Below the pieces are notes generated by a model. That model worked only from the letters and a program-made list of their open reading frames with translations, was not told the origin of the DNA and did no database searches. The translations under genes and the position numbers were made by a program. Positions 33,251 to 44,185 of a stretch of DNA of 64,000 bases are shown piece after piece; positions within the stretch are counted from its first letter, which is position 1, and the number at the start of each line of letters is the position of its first letter. Source of the DNA: Adenophora triphylla var. japonica (taxonomy: Eukaryota > Streptophyta > Magnoliopsida > Asterales > Campanulaceae); NCBI GenBank assembly GCA_022495995.1, contig JAFEMH010007493.1, forward strand, positions 23,715 through 87,714, in the 5' to 3' direction.

Positions 33251-35594
33251 AAAATTAAATTAATAGTAAGAATCTTCTACAGCAAAGCCATGTGATTCTT
33301 AAGGAAATCATATCATTTTGTCTCTTTAACACAATCACTCATAAATGTAGTGTCCTTTGAGAAGTTGAAGGCTCCATTAAAGTCAGCATGCCTAATGTAA
33401 TTTACATACAATTTAGCAATAAATATATATCGAAAGCCAATTAAGGCCAACCAAAAGAAATGGAAATATATAATTGTGCAGATTACTCACACATCCAGGG
33501 TGCAGTAGTCAAGTTCCCTGGCTATATCCTTATTATATGTTGCAGTAATATTCGTAAATTGGCTTGAGATCAGGGAAAAAACAATACTTTTAGTATACTC
33601 ATTTCCACCCACAGGTCCCGCACAACGAACACGTGGCCAAGACCCCAACACAAAAATGAGAAACACGTATGGAGCCCAAGAGGCAATGATCCCCCCTCCA
33701 CTCATTTCAGTCAATCAACTCAAAGGGTGAGTTGTCAATGATAATAAACAAAAATCTAAAAACATATTGAACCTACTCCTATGTCCGCTAAACTACAATC
33801 ACTCAAAGGCTTCCAATATAACGAACACGAAATAGCCAATAGGCAATTCACAGAGTGGGTCTTAACCCCAATAGGTAAAAGAATCAACATTTATCAGTCA
33901 AAAAAGAAAACTAAACAGAACCTATTGGAAAATGATCTTATCTCCACTCACTACATCATTCAAAGCTCTCCTTACAACAAAACCAACAATACCCAATAAA
34001 CAATATAAATGCGAGAATCACCCAACAGCTAAAATATCAAAATTTGTATTAAAAAAATCAAGAATCAAGGAAAATTCAAAGAGCAATGAACCTATACACT
34101 CTTCAAATCATTAAAAGCTCTCCAGCTCAAGATTGGAACTCAACAGAAGTGTTAAAGTATCAAAATTATCAAAAAAATATATATATATACAAAACCTAAA
34201 CATTTTATCTAATATAACAAATAATTCAATAATTACATTGCTAGATTCTTGGATTTACTGAAAAACCTAAATTTAAAGCAGAGAGAGAGATAACCACAGA
34301 CCTTTAACGCTAGAAAATATGCAAAGCCACGAAAGATTTCTTGATATCCTCATCAAATACAACTGCAAATTTTATACCTTTGCTGTAAAAGGAAACATAA
34401 AAATTTAGAAAAATAAAATTTGACAGAATTTAAGAGCTTACTGAAAAAAAAATACAAACATAAAAAATAGTATTATATTCACCATGTTGTCGATGCTATG
34501 ATTGGGGTATACATAACGAACGTTGCGAAAAAAACTGTAGGATGATTTCATCACAATCTCCCCCGTTGCCATTGTTTTCGATTAGATCTGTAAAAGATGA
34601 ATTTTAGACGATTTCAGTTCACTGGAATGTGGGATTTTGAGAGAGTTTTTAAAACGTAAGAGGAGAGAGAAGCAATTGATGTTGCCGGAGAAGATGGAGG
34701 AGGTGAAATGACCGAAAGTGAACATCTAGGGTTTAAAACTTTTAGTACTTTAGACAAAGAAGGTCGGAGGGAGGGTGAGCGAAGATATCGATGGGTCTCT
34801 CAAGTCGTCGCTGAAAATATGGCCAGGAACGATGGCCGGGAACGATGGTTGAAATCGATGAAGACCAAGGTGAAGATGACGGTGGGATGGTCGGCGGTAG
34901 TAGAGAGAGTTTAAGAGAGAGAGAGAGTGATAGAGAGAGAAGGAAAGTGGGTAAAGGTGATCAAGTAATGAAGACCAAGTTTTCTTGGTTCCTCACTGAT
35001 ATCTTAGCCGTGTTGCACTCATCTTGAGTTGGCATGGTTGTTGCTTTAGGATGATGAATGCAAGAAGAATAATTTGGAATGAAATGATCTTTGTTCTTGC
35101 ATGCAGATGATCAGTGCACTTGCCCCAAACTAAGAGTCTGTCAGCTCCTTATATAGGGGAAGTAGCATGGTCACATATTATGACGGTTTTTTTTTTTTTG
35201 GTGCACAATTAAGGAGGGAGATCAAAGGATACAAAAACCTTAGTTACCTACGTGTAAGTAGAGGACAAGAGGAAGCCGCGAAGGCCATTATGACGTGGGA
35301 GTTGTACTTGCATATTTTGTTTTTAAAGTTGTATTTACTAACAACTTGTTTGAGTACTCAAATAGATGGTCAATATTAATTTATCTCAAAATCTTATAAA
35401 AACCCAATTTTTTATTCTAAGAAAAAATAGATTTTAGCTTTAAAATTTGCTATAAAACAAGTTCATATGGTGTTAAAAAAACGAATTTTTCTATAGTGTT
35501 ATGAAAAATAAAGTTTATCATAAGACTTACTCTTAATCTATTACTTTAAATCCAATTTATGGTACAACCACAAAGGTACAATTTTGATTTAAAT

Positions 35595-36307
35595 TAGAAA
35601 TGGCGCTTTTGTTACCTGTTGTGACTTGCTTTTTTTTGTACACCAGATATACTCCTGATCATATCATCCCCTACCAGAGTATCTGCATAGAATACTTTGA
35701 GATAATTTGAGTAACACCATTTTAAAGCGAAAACCTTACCCTTTCTGGACAACCCCATGATGAGATTACACTAATCTTTGACTCTAGTTCCTCAGTAGTC
35801 AAGTTTCCATCATAAGCAGTTAAAACGTCTGCTGCAGCGACAACAAATGGTCTAAAATCCACCACAATTATCTCTGCATCAAATAAATGAACATCACAAA
35901 TTAAATAAAACTACACACAATAAAAGGAAAATTCAAGACAAAATCCAATCTTCAAAATGTAGCATACCTTGAGATGCCATGACAAATAAATTTATGAATT
36001 TATTTAACAAAAGAATTACATCAAAGGTTTGCCTTGATAAGAACTGATCAAGATACATCAGTGAGAGATAAGCTGTACGGTAATGAAAGCCAAAAACTGA
36101 TCTTGCCTGCAAAAATCACACCTTTTTACATAAATTAAAAGAAAAACCAAACATAAACACACAAAAAAATTTTACTTTCAGAAAATCAATGCGAGCTAAT
36201 TTCACCCAATTTTGGGTCTCTTGAGAACAATCATCAATGGCAGAAGATTTGACAGCAACATTACCATGTTTTGACCTAGAACTGACATTACAAGGAGGAC
36301 TAACCAA
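35595..36307 (-). pseudogene. Captured ABCG and cyclin D fragments (copy 2)
   Basis: Second copy of the fragments at 29805-30496. Small changes distinguish it, such as a changed ABCG exon border (TTGCTTTTTTTTGTACACC at about 35627) and one changed base in the FLK segment. Confidence 0.75.
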
Positions 36308-37099
36308 AGTAAGTCAAACAAATCACACTATCAAGCTTTCTCAAAGAACTATGAGTTTATATCGCTTTAGTAGAATAGTTGTGATCCATTTACTAAGAAA
36401 GACCCAATTCATGAGCTGAAGAAAGAAAAACTACACGAAAAACCTAAACCTAGAAGAAATTGAAACCCTAAATCTTAAATTGAAATTGTAGCCCTCAATT
36501 GATAGAAATCATCCAAAATTTGAAAGAGTTTCAATTTCAAAGCCCTAAATTTGTTAAGAATTTAGAAATTTAGGGACATGAGATTGGATTAAGAGCGAGA
36601 AAAGGTGAATGGAGAGAAGAGATACCTGTATCGAAACCTTCTGCAACATCTTGCTGCTGCAATTGCGTGGTGATCGGAGTGCGGCGTCTAGGAATTTGAT
36701 TATTCGACCTTGATTCTCTCTTTATCGCTGCACAAATAATAGCGCAAAAAAGAAATCCAACCCACAAACTCCACATAGCCATGTTTAAAGAGAGAAGAGA
36801 GAAGCGAGAGAGAGAGAGAGAAGCAAGAAAGAGAGAAGCGAGAGAGAGAGAGAGAGCTCGGATCTATGGAAGAAAAAAGAGGATGTTTCTGCGAAGAGGG
36901 AGTGACACTGGAGAGAGGAGTAGAGAGAGAGAAGAAATCGATTATAATGGAATATGAACGGACTCCGCCTTATTATTTTGCTATCACGGTGTATTTTCGA
37001 ATTACGAGTATGTAAGGGGTGTATGAAGTAATTGGTTTTGGGAGGAATGAATCTGAACTTTATTGAGTCCAGACGCTTGTTTGAGCGGGAAAAAGTGGG

Positions 37100-37142
37100 T
37101 GTGCTGAAGTGCTTTGCACTTCAGCCTTTATATAGTTATAGA
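37100..37142 (-). other. Helitron 5' terminus with subterminal inverted repeat
   Basis: On the minus strand A|TCTATAACTATATAAAGGC, then GCTGAAGTGC-aaa-GCACTTCAGC. Terminal TC after a target A is the Helitron 5' signature. Confidence 0.75.
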
Positions 37143-37166
37143 TTCGGAGAGGAAGAGAGAAAAACC

Positions 37167-38681
37167 ATGGAAAATTTTGTGAGTATGAAAAATCCATCAA
37201 AATTGTCCCAAGAATCTCAAATGTTCTTCTTCAACAAGTTCAAAGAGTGGTCCCGGGAGATCATGCACGAGAAGAGGTCATTTTTTGAAGAGAGGTACAA
37301 GGTAAAATGCTTGTGGTCCCTCAAGGAGTTGATTCCGGATTATGATCTTTTGAGGGCCTCCGCTTCATTTTGGGATACAAGAAGACATGTCTTTTGTTTA
37401 TCCTACAAAGAGGTGGTCCCGACCGTTGAAGAATTCCGAGCTTTGCTTGGTGGTCCCGAGGTGGAAGACATTGTGGTCCCTTTGCCCGGAGGAGCTACCT
37501 TTGTTGATAAGTTGTGCAACCTTCTTCATATTTCCCCGGAGGAAGCACAAGGTATGATTCGTGGTTCCGATCATTTCGACATTTCCGATCTTCCGGATAG
37601 GTTTAGGAGTTTAGGCTTGGTTGATGATGCATATTGGGATGCTTTTTCACTTTGCATGTTTGGGACTTTATTCATGGTTTACTCTTTTGGGATTTGCCAC
37701 CGGGCTTTGTTGGATGTGGTTGTCCACTGTCGTTTGGGCCGGGACGTTGTGCCATTGATCTTGGGGGAGACCCTTCATGCTCTCGATCGGTTGGCTACCG
37801 GGAGGCAGTATATGCACGGGGGAAGCCCGTTTTTGTTGAACATGTGGCTGATGGAGCGTTTGGGAGTCCTTCGTGAAACTTCTCATGCTGTCATGCCTTG
37901 GACCTTTGCCAGGAGGGGAGTTGCTGTGGATTTTGATGATCAGGGCTCATGGGAGCACTGGATGGCTTGTCGTCGTACTGAGGATATCAGGTGGTTGGTG
38001 CCGCATTGGCGGGTAGAGACTCGGAGATTGCTTCAGGACGGGTCTTATGTGGTCATGCTTCCGGGGCTTTCTCAGTCCACTTTTTATATTCCGGCTACGG
38101 TTCGTAGGCAATTTGGCTTGGAGCAGACTCCTTTAGAGGGCTTTGAGGACATAGCTACCAGAGTGGTGGCTTCTGTTTCGATGGATGATCCTTCTGTGTT
38201 CTCGTTCCTTTCCCGAGCATGGAGGTATGACATCTTTCCTCCCAGAGTTATTCTCAGGCGTCCAGGGCACGTGTTTCTGACCACCTTGTACTTGGATTGG
38301 TACGAGAGATATCTGGGGGAGACACAAGTGACTATTTTAAGGAGGCACAAGGCCATTATTGGTTTGGAAGACATGACAGTTTCGGAGATGAGGAGGGCCG
38401 AGGCGAGGGCCAATCCTCACGATAGGAGTGGGGATGTTGTGATGAACTACGAGGCTTATGTTAGGAGACAGAAGGGGAGGATTCCCATGTTGCCGGCTCG
38501 ATTACAGGAGATGAGAAATGAGGCTAGGGCGACTAGGGCCTTGACAGACGCTGGTTTAACAGATCTCGCCCTTGTACCAGAGCTTGGTAGGAGGAGGACC
38601 GACATTTTTCCTGTGCAGAGGAAGAAGACTCGAAGAGGAGGAAAGAAGAGAGGAGGTGCTAGTACGAGTAGCTTGGAGTGA
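37167..38681 (+). CDS. DUF7745-like protein of element X (intact, antisense cargo gene)
   Basis: An uninterrupted frame of 504 codons. I chose the ATG at 37167 (AAACCATGG context, MENFVSMKNPSKLSQESQ) because the upstream in-frame codons come from the Helitron and because element Z starts at the same ATG. The first half reads KCLWSLKELIPDYDLLRASA, SFWDTRRHVFCLSYKEVVPT and VEEFRALLGG, matching the retroelement-associated family I know as DUF7745, a relative of the plant mobile domain. The middle is hydrophobic and helical. The C-terminus is basic (QRKKTRRGGKKRGG), a likely nuclear signal. It ends 525 bases from the integrase stop, tail to tail. Function unknown. Intact length in an otherwise decayed region is notable. 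Confidence 0.8.
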   Translation: MENFVSMKNPSKLSQESQMFFFNKFKEWSREIMHEKRSFFEERYKVKCLWSLKELIPDYDLLRASASFWDTRRHVFCLSYKEVVPTVEEFRALLGGPEVEDIVVPLPGGATFVDKLCNLLHISPEEAQGMIRGSDHFDISDLPDRFRSLGLVDDAYWDAFSLCMFGTLFMVYSFGICHRALLDVVVHCRLGRDVVPLILGETLHALDRLATGRQYMHGGSPFLLNMWLMERLGVLRETSHAVMPWTFARRGVAVDFDDQGSWEHWMACRRTEDIRWLVPHWRVETRRLLQDGSYVVMLPGLSQSTFYIPATVRRQFGLEQTPLEGFEDIATRVVASVSMDDPSVFSFLSRAWRYDIFPPRVILRRPGHVFLTTLYLDWYERYLGETQVTILRRHKAIIGLEDMTVSEMRRAEARANPHDRSGDVVMNYEAYVRRQKGRIPMLPARLQEMRNEARATRALTDAGLTDLALVPELGRRRTDIFPVQRKKTRRGGKKRGGASTSSLE

Positions 38682-39205
38682 TCTGATATTTCCGAGTATC
38701 CCCTGCTTGTCATAGCATGCACATTAATTTGTTAGGTATTTTAGTTTCTTTTAGCAGGTTGTAAGTTGTAAGAGTGAACCGAGCTTAGACTCATCAAAAA
38801 GTTTTTAACTGTAATGAATATGCGAATTGCTTTAGAGTTTTTCAAGACGCCGTCATGACTTGATCAATGTGTTGATGACAAAGTATGATTTTTATTTATG
38901 TTTTAGACCGAACCGTTTCCGGCTGCCTACGTTCCCCTTTTGCAAAAGGACTGAGGGGCTCAGGTCTCCGTAGTTCGACTCAGTTAAAAAAAAATTATTT
39001 TTTATTTTTTTTTAGTGCAACCCTGTCTTTTACCTAGGCCGCCCTTTCGGGTTTTCAACCTAGTTGGGTATTACTCTTTTAGCACTTTTATGACTCAGTG
39101 TTTATTTTTAGTCCAACCCTGTCTTTTACCTAGGTCGCCCTTTCGGGTTTTCAACCTAGTTGGGTATTACTCTTTTAGCACTTTTATTGAGAGATGACTC
39201 AGTGT
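38682..39205. other. Spacer between convergent DUF7745-like and integrase genes of X
   Basis: Holds a hairpin-forming box GCCTACGTTCCCC...CCGTAGTTCG (38924-38977), a T-rich run (38986-39014) and a direct duplication of about 97 bases (near 39015-39105 and 39112-39203, each with CCTGTCTTTTACCTAGG). Probably carries 3' ends of both transcripts. Confidence 0.6.
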
Positions 39206-40459
39206 TTATGCGTAGTATCTGCGGATCTTGTCGCCGTTTACTGGGTGTACAAAAGGATTCCCGTTGAGGTCTGCAAGTTGCATGGCTCCTCCGGAGAAGA
39301 TTTTCTGAACAACGTAAGGTCCGACCCAGACAGGCTCCCATTTGCCAAGCGGGTTAATGCGGGCTGGAGGCTTCTCTTTCAAAACAAGGTCACCTTCCCT
39401 GATGTCCCGGCGTTTTACTTTCTTTTTAAAGGCTCTGGCCATCCTTCCTTGATAAGCTCGGATATGTTCCATGGCTCTTAATCGACGTTCGTCCAGCAGG
39501 GCCAATTCATCATGGCGACTTTGGAGCCATTCGACTTCGTTGTTCTGACTTTCTAGTAGCACACGGAGTGAAGGAATCTCTAGCTCGACTGGGAGTACGG
39601 CTTCCATTCCGTAGGTGAGAGCAAATGGTGTTTCCCCGGTTGCAATTCTAACGGATGTTCTGTATCCCCAGAGAGCAAGGTGAAGCTTGTCAGGCCAATC
39701 TCTGCCTCGGACAGCCATTTTCCGAATGATGTTTTCCAGGGTCTTGTTTGCTGCTTCGACGGCTCCGTTAGTTTGGGGCCTATAGGGAGATGACTTGTGA
39801 CGGGTTATTCTGAATTCTGCTAGCAGCCTGTCGCATTCCCCTTCAAAGTGGGATCCATTGTCTGAGATAATTTCGGCTGGCAACCCATATCTGTATATGA
39901 TGTTTTCTTTGATGAAGAGGGCTACTTTCTTCGAGTTAAGGACTTTGTAGGATTTAGCTTCAACCCATTTAGTGAAATAGTCTACCGCTACCAGAACAAA
40001 TTTGTGGCCGTTGCTGCCTGATGGTGTGATTTTGCCTATGACATCAATTCCCCAAGTGACGAAAGGCCAAGGAGTTGTCATGCAGTAGAGCTCGTGTGGA
40101 GGCAAGTGGTTGAGGTTTGAGTACCGCTGGCATTTGTCGCAGCTTCTGACGAACTGGATGCAGTCAGTTTCTATGGAGATCCAAAAATACTCCATTCTTA
40201 GTATGATTTGCATTAAAGCACGAGCATTCATGTGGGGGCCACAGGTACCACCGTGTATTTCTTTCATGAGTTCGGTAGCTTTTTGTTTGCTGATACACCG
40301 CAGGAGGGGACCTTGATAACGCTTCTTGTACAGCATATCTCCCAAAAGAACATAGTGAGAGGCTAGTCGTTTCAGGGCTGAGAGGTTTTTCGCTTTGTTT
40401 CCTTCTTTATATTCCCCGTCTTCATTTTTGAAAGAGGCTTCGCCGTTCTTCAAATACTA
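39206..40459 (-). CDS. Integrase of element X (Tat-like), open
   Basis: Minus-strand integrase of about 415 codons, part of the pol polyprotein and not expected to have its own start. The zinc-binding part has HGGTCGPH and SCDKCQ. The catalytic core has WGIDVIGKI (first D), AEIISDNGSHFEG (second D) and TNGAVEAANKTLENI (E), so the D-D-E triad is complete. The C-terminal part has KVKRRDIREGDLVLKE and KWEPVWVGPYVV. A single TAG at 40457-40459 separates it from the upstream RNase H frame; otherwise the two are one reading frame. It would insert the element cDNA. Confidence 0.9.
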
Positions 40460-41864
40460 ATGAATCTGGGTATAGCAGGGATCATTGGCCAGTTCGGCCT
40501 CCACTTCGATCTCATAGCAATAAGCTGGGTTTTCTTTTCTCCCGACTCTGAATGGTTTGACAGACTTTCCTTCAGGTATTTCAACGAGAGAGGCTAGTGT
40601 TGCCAGGGCATCTGCGAACCTGTTGCGATCTCTGGGCAAGTAATGAAAGCTGATTTCCTTGAACTGAGTCGCTAGCTCTTCCATGTAGGTGTGATATTTC
40701 TGCAGACCCGGGTCCACTGTCTTCCATTTGTTAGAGACCTGGTTGATGATGAGGGCAGAGTCACCATACACTTCCAACTCTTTGATGTTTCTTTCAAGAG
40801 CGGCCTCCAATCCGGCTATGCAAGCTTCATATTCGGCAGCGTTATTGGTAACCTCGAAGTTCAATTTTATCGCTATGGGGGTATGCTCGTCGGTAGGATT
40901 GACCAGAAGCATTCCTATTCTGTTTCCCCTTTTGTTTGACGCCCCGTCAAAGAAGAGCTGCCAACGATTTTCTCCTTCTAGAGCAAAGATTCCGTCATCA
41001 GGGAATTGAGGTTCAGGTCCACGGGATTCGTCACTTGCGAAGTCAGCCAGCTGTCCTGCCATTATTCGCCATTTCATGGATTTTCTCGTCACGTAAGTGA
41101 TGTCGTATTCAGCTACGAAGAACGACCACTTTGCCAGCCTCATGGAGATGGAGGGTTTGTCAAACAAATATTTGATGGGGTCCAACTTTGAGACCAGATG
41201 TATCGGGTGAGACTGCATGTAGTGCTTCAACTTTCCCACTACCCAGACCAGGCCTGCACAAATCTTTTCACAAGCAGAATAATTGAGTTCACTCCCTTGA
41301 AGCTTTCTGCTCACGAAGTAGATGGAATTTTCAACCTTGGAATCTTTCTTCTCTTGAGCTAACATAGCCCCAATTGCTGTATCCGTGACAGTTAGATATA
41401 GCAACAGTGGCTTTTGTTGATGTGGCAGGCAAAGGATCGGGGGATTCACAAGATACGCCTTGATCTTTTCAAAAGCGAACTGGCATTCTGGAGTCCATTT
41501 CGTGTAGGCATTTTTCTTCATCAATTTAAAGATTGGCTCGCAGATTGAGGTCAGCTGATTTACAAAACGGCTTATGTACTGCAGTCTTCCCATGAAGGAT
41601 TTTACTTCTTTCAGCATCCGAGGTGGTTTCATTTCAACTATGGCCTTGATTTTATGGGGGTCTGCTTCAATTCCCCGTTCCGTCACCATATACCCTAGCA
41701 CCTTGCCCCGTCTAACGCCGAAGGTGCATTTGGCTGGATTCAGTCTCATGCTGTGGTCTCGGAGGCGGCCGAAAAATTTTCTTAGATCAACGAAGTGTTG
41801 GCCATCTGATCCTTTGGAATGTATTATCATATCGTCCACATAGACCTCAATTTCTTTGTGTATC
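40460..41864 (-). CDS. RT C-terminal half plus dual RNase H of element X, truncated by W
   Basis: An open minus-strand frame. It begins in the RT palm (EVYVDDMIIHSKGSDGQHF), followed by the thumb and GYMVTERGIEADPHKIKAI. The gypsy RNase H follows (LYLTVTDTAIGAMLAQE, YFVSRKLQGSELNYSACEK). A second RNase H of archaeal type comes next: LFFDGASNKRGNRIGMLLVN, NNAAEYEACIAGLEAALE, VYGDSALIINQVSNKW, NRFADALATLAS. Two RNase H domains mark the Tat lineage. The 5' part is cut at 41864 by the LTR of element W. Confidence 0.92.
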
Positions 41865-42121
41865 TGAAATTACCCGGATCCGGCTCGCGCGCGGGCCCCG
41901 GCATCTCGCATTTTGTTGCGTCGCGTTCTTGAAATGGCCCGAATCTGATAGGCAGCGCGTTCGTGCCCCGGCATCTGGCTTATTCCGTTTTGCGGTGTTG
42001 GAGGTGTCTCGCTGTGTGTTTGCTTTGTAGAGTCGCCACGCCATTTTTATTAAGCCCAAAACATTGAAAAAGGGCATCAGTTTAAAAATAAACTGTTTTT
42101 GTTGTGTGATGAGATTTTTGA

Positions 42122-42203
42122 GTTCGGAGGTCAGATGACTCCTCGGGAAGAGAATATTAGAATCTTAGAGCTCACCCGAGTCGCCTCGTAAAACGAGTCT
42201 TTC
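42122..42203 (-). ncRNA. U5 double hairpin of element W
   Basis: Minus strand: stem I CTCGT-ttt-ACGAG, stem II CTCGGG/CCCGAG (an extra GACT/AGTC pairing is offset by two bases), then GACCTCCGAAC. Confidence 0.6.
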
Positions 42204-42864
42204 GGATACCCCTAATATTCTTTAACTGTTGTGTGTGTGTGTATGTGCTTTTTAAAAATGCATGCTGTATCGGATGTCTACATTGTACACTGCTTTATTG
42301 AAATGTATTGAAATAGTGTAGGAAGGAAGCCTTACCAATGTTGGTTCGTGTCTGTCTTCCGCTGGGGAATAGTGTCTGAGGATGAAATAGCATTCCGGGA
42401 CGGACCGGGATTGCTTTGGAAGGGGCCGGTTGTCTGCGGACAGAGTTTCGGCGTGCGTTGGGATCACAGGGATCACTCGGGCAGAGGTTCGGCGTGCGTT
42501 GGAATTGTTGGTTGGATTCGGGCAGAGGTTCGGCGTGCGTTGGAATCGTTGGTTGGATTCGGGCAGAGGTTCGGCGTGGGCCGGGATCGCCGGTTTGACT
42601 CGAAAAGAGCCGGAACGTCTTGGGAAAGATCAGGCAAGGCCTCGAAGTACCACGAGGGGCCTCAGAGTACCTCGAGAGTGCCTCGGGGCAGAGCGGGAGC
42701 GTCGCAGGAGCGCTCAGAGAGGCTTCGGAGCACCGCAAGGGGGCTCGAAAGGCCTCGGAAGGATCCGAAAGGGGCCGGGAGTGCCTCGAGAGGTCTTAGA
42801 GGGGTGCCAGAAGGCTGGGGGGAGAGGAGAGAAGAGGGAGATGTGTGAAATGAGGGAGGGGGAG

Positions 42865-43147
42865 CCCTTTATTTATAGTGCCAGATTTGGTGCAAGAAGG
42901 TCCGTACGGACCTTCTAGGTAATCCAACTTTTTGATTTTCCTCGATTTAAGGGAATAAGTGGACTTTAAGAAGATTCAGCCATGATGGTGTCTGGTTGCA
43001 AAGAGGTCCGTACGGACCAACCTTGCATGCATAAAGGTCCGTACAGACCAACCATGTAGGGGGGTAATGATGCTTCCCGGGATTTGAGGGAATAAGTTGG
43101 AGTTTAAGGGAATTCAGTAATCATTGAAGCAAAGAGGTTCGTACGGA
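42865..43147 (-). promoter_or_regulatory. Element W promoter with repeated TCCGTACGGA palindromes
   Basis: The TATA signal (CACTATAAATAAAG on the minus strand, about 42867-42880) is 20-30 bases downstream of TCCGTACGGA at 42901-42910. Further copies are at 43007-43016, 43038-43047 (TCCGTACAGA) and 43138-43147 (TTCGTACGGA). Confidence 0.6.
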
Positions 43148-43344
43148 CCATATTTGCTTTTCTGATTTCTGAAAAATTCCCAAAAGGTCCTTTTGTCCCT
43201 TTTTATCCCAGAAAGGTTCCTCCCTTGGTTTGGCTGGGGGTTTTTGGAGGGTTTTGAGTGTCAAGGGTCTTCGAGACTGCATTTGTGAGTCTGCGGTGTT
43301 TCCCGTGTGCTCGAAAGAGGGTGATTTAGATTGGGGTACTTACA

Positions 43345-43391
43345 GAAGCCCCTCTACGACGTCACTTACGGAGGAAGTGGGGTCGTCGATA
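43345..43391 (-). promoter_or_regulatory. Polypurine tract and adjacent hairpin of W
   Basis: GAGAGGGGCTTC-like tract (CGTAGAGGGGCTTC on the minus strand) next to the LTR start. Just inside it is a hairpin with arms CGAC...CACTT and AAGTG...GTCG. Confidence 0.65.
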
Positions 43392-43519
43392 AGATAAGGG
43401 TCCTAATATGGATCGCGTGCTGTGAGAGGAAGTGACAGTGTAGGTCGGTGTGTGAGGACATGGCGATGTCCCGGGTGTGTGACCGTTTAGGTCAGTTGGC
43501 TGGACCCTGTGATAGAATT

Positions 43520-43560
43520 CCTACGTATCCCTGGCGTGAATCAAGCCTGATCGTAGTTCG
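43520..43560. other. CTACG/CGTAG hairpin box, W copy 1
   Basis: CCTACGTATCCCT...AATCAAGCCTGATCGTAGTTC. Outer arms CTACG and CGTAG. Left border of the minisatellite region. Confidence 0.55.
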
Positions 43561-43639
43561 TGTGCGGGGTGAGTGTTGTTGTGTGCGAGGACGTGAGATG
43601 TCCTATGACTGGAACTCTGTGTGTGGATGTGGGGGCATC

Positions 43640-44185
43640 CCGTGGGTGACCGTGTGGGTTGGCTGTGAGGACGTGGTGGCATCCTGGGTGACCGCATAGG
43701 TCGATGGTAAGGACGTGGTGGCGTCCTGGGTGACCGCATAGGTCGATGGTAAGGACGTGGTGGCATCCTGGGTGACCGCATAGGTCAATGGTAAGGGACG
43801 TGGTGGCGTCCTGGGTAACCGCATAGGTCGATGGTAAGGGACGTGGTGGCATCCTGGGTGACCGCATAGGTCGATGGTAAGGGACGTGGTGGCATCCTGG
43901 GTGACCGCATAGGTCGATGGTAAGGGACGTGGAGGTGTCCTGGGTGACCGCATAGGTCGATGGTAAGGACGTGGTGGCGTCACAGGTGGCCGCATAGGTC
44001 GGTGAAGTAAGGACGTGGTGGCGTCTGCAGGGTGGCCGCATGCATGGGTCGGTGGTAGGGCGTGGTGCCGTCCTGGGGTGACCGTATAGGTCAGTGGTGG
44101 CGTCCTGGGGTGACCACATAGGTCAATGGTAAGGACGTGGTAGCGTCCTGGGTGACCGTATAGGTCGATGGCTGGACCCTGTGAC
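43640..44185. repeat. Minisatellite of element W (unit about 42-43 bases, about 12 copies)
   Basis: Units of the form GACGTGGTGGCATCCTGGGT + GACCGCATAGGTCGATGGTAA. Unit length varies (42 or 43), so no reading frame is kept across the array. The minus strand shows long repetitive frames by chance only. More decayed units continue to about 44330. Confidence 0.9.

Larger units (their letters stand above)
31271..37080. repeat. Large direct repeat, copy 2 (5.8 kb) inside the Helitron
   Basis: Repeats 25171-31270 in the same orientation without the MITE. It ends GAGTCCAGACGCTTG about 60 bases from the Helitron 5' end. It contains second copies of the RNR1 (32838-33250), ABCG (about 35595-35720), cyclin D (about 35750-36307) and unknown-exon fragments (32598-32708, 33487-33714, 34297-35030, 36570-36782). 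A truncated TPX2-like exon sits at 31360-31271. Confidence 0.93.
22335..37142 (-). mobile_element. 14.8-kb non-autonomous Helitron carrying captured gene pieces
   Basis: On the minus strand the element begins with TC at 37142 preceded by A and ends with CTAG at 22335 followed by T, the Helitron A/T insertion rule. The 3' end has a CGTGCG-tttaa-CGCACG hairpin 13 bases before the terminus. The 5' end TCTATAACTATATAAAGGC is followed by a GCTGAAGTGC/GCACTTCAGC inverted repeat. It lies exactly between two parts of element X that are contiguous in element Z. No Rep/helicase protein was found. Gene pieces of HSP90, neutral invertase, TPX2-like, RNR1, ABCG and cyclin D lie inside, all in the Helitron's own orientation, as is usual for captured genes. 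Confidence 0.82.
41865..43344 (-). repeat. 3' LTR of element W (1480 bases)
   Basis: On the minus strand starts TGTAAGTACCCC at 43344 and ends CGGGTAATTTCA at 41865. No target duplication spans it (GTATC against GAAGC), so it is one LTR of an element, not a solo LTR. The promoter is near 42868-42880. A tandem repeat of about 55 bases with GGGCAGAGGTTCGGCGTGCG occurs at 42476-42590. The run 42220-42242 is a GT microsatellite. Confidence 0.85.

Noticed and set aside
22335..37142. Pack-MULE or CACTA element carrying the gene pieces
   Set aside because: No long terminal inverted repeats and no 9- or 3-base target duplication. Both ends fit Helitron rules instead.
37032..37166. Upstream extension of the DUF7745-like frame
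   Set aside because: The added codons lie in the Helitron end. The ATG at 37167 is shared with element Z.
41865..43344. Solo LTR
   Set aside because: The flanks GTATC and GAAGC do not match, and a polypurine tract adjoins the right side, so it is the 3' LTR of an element.
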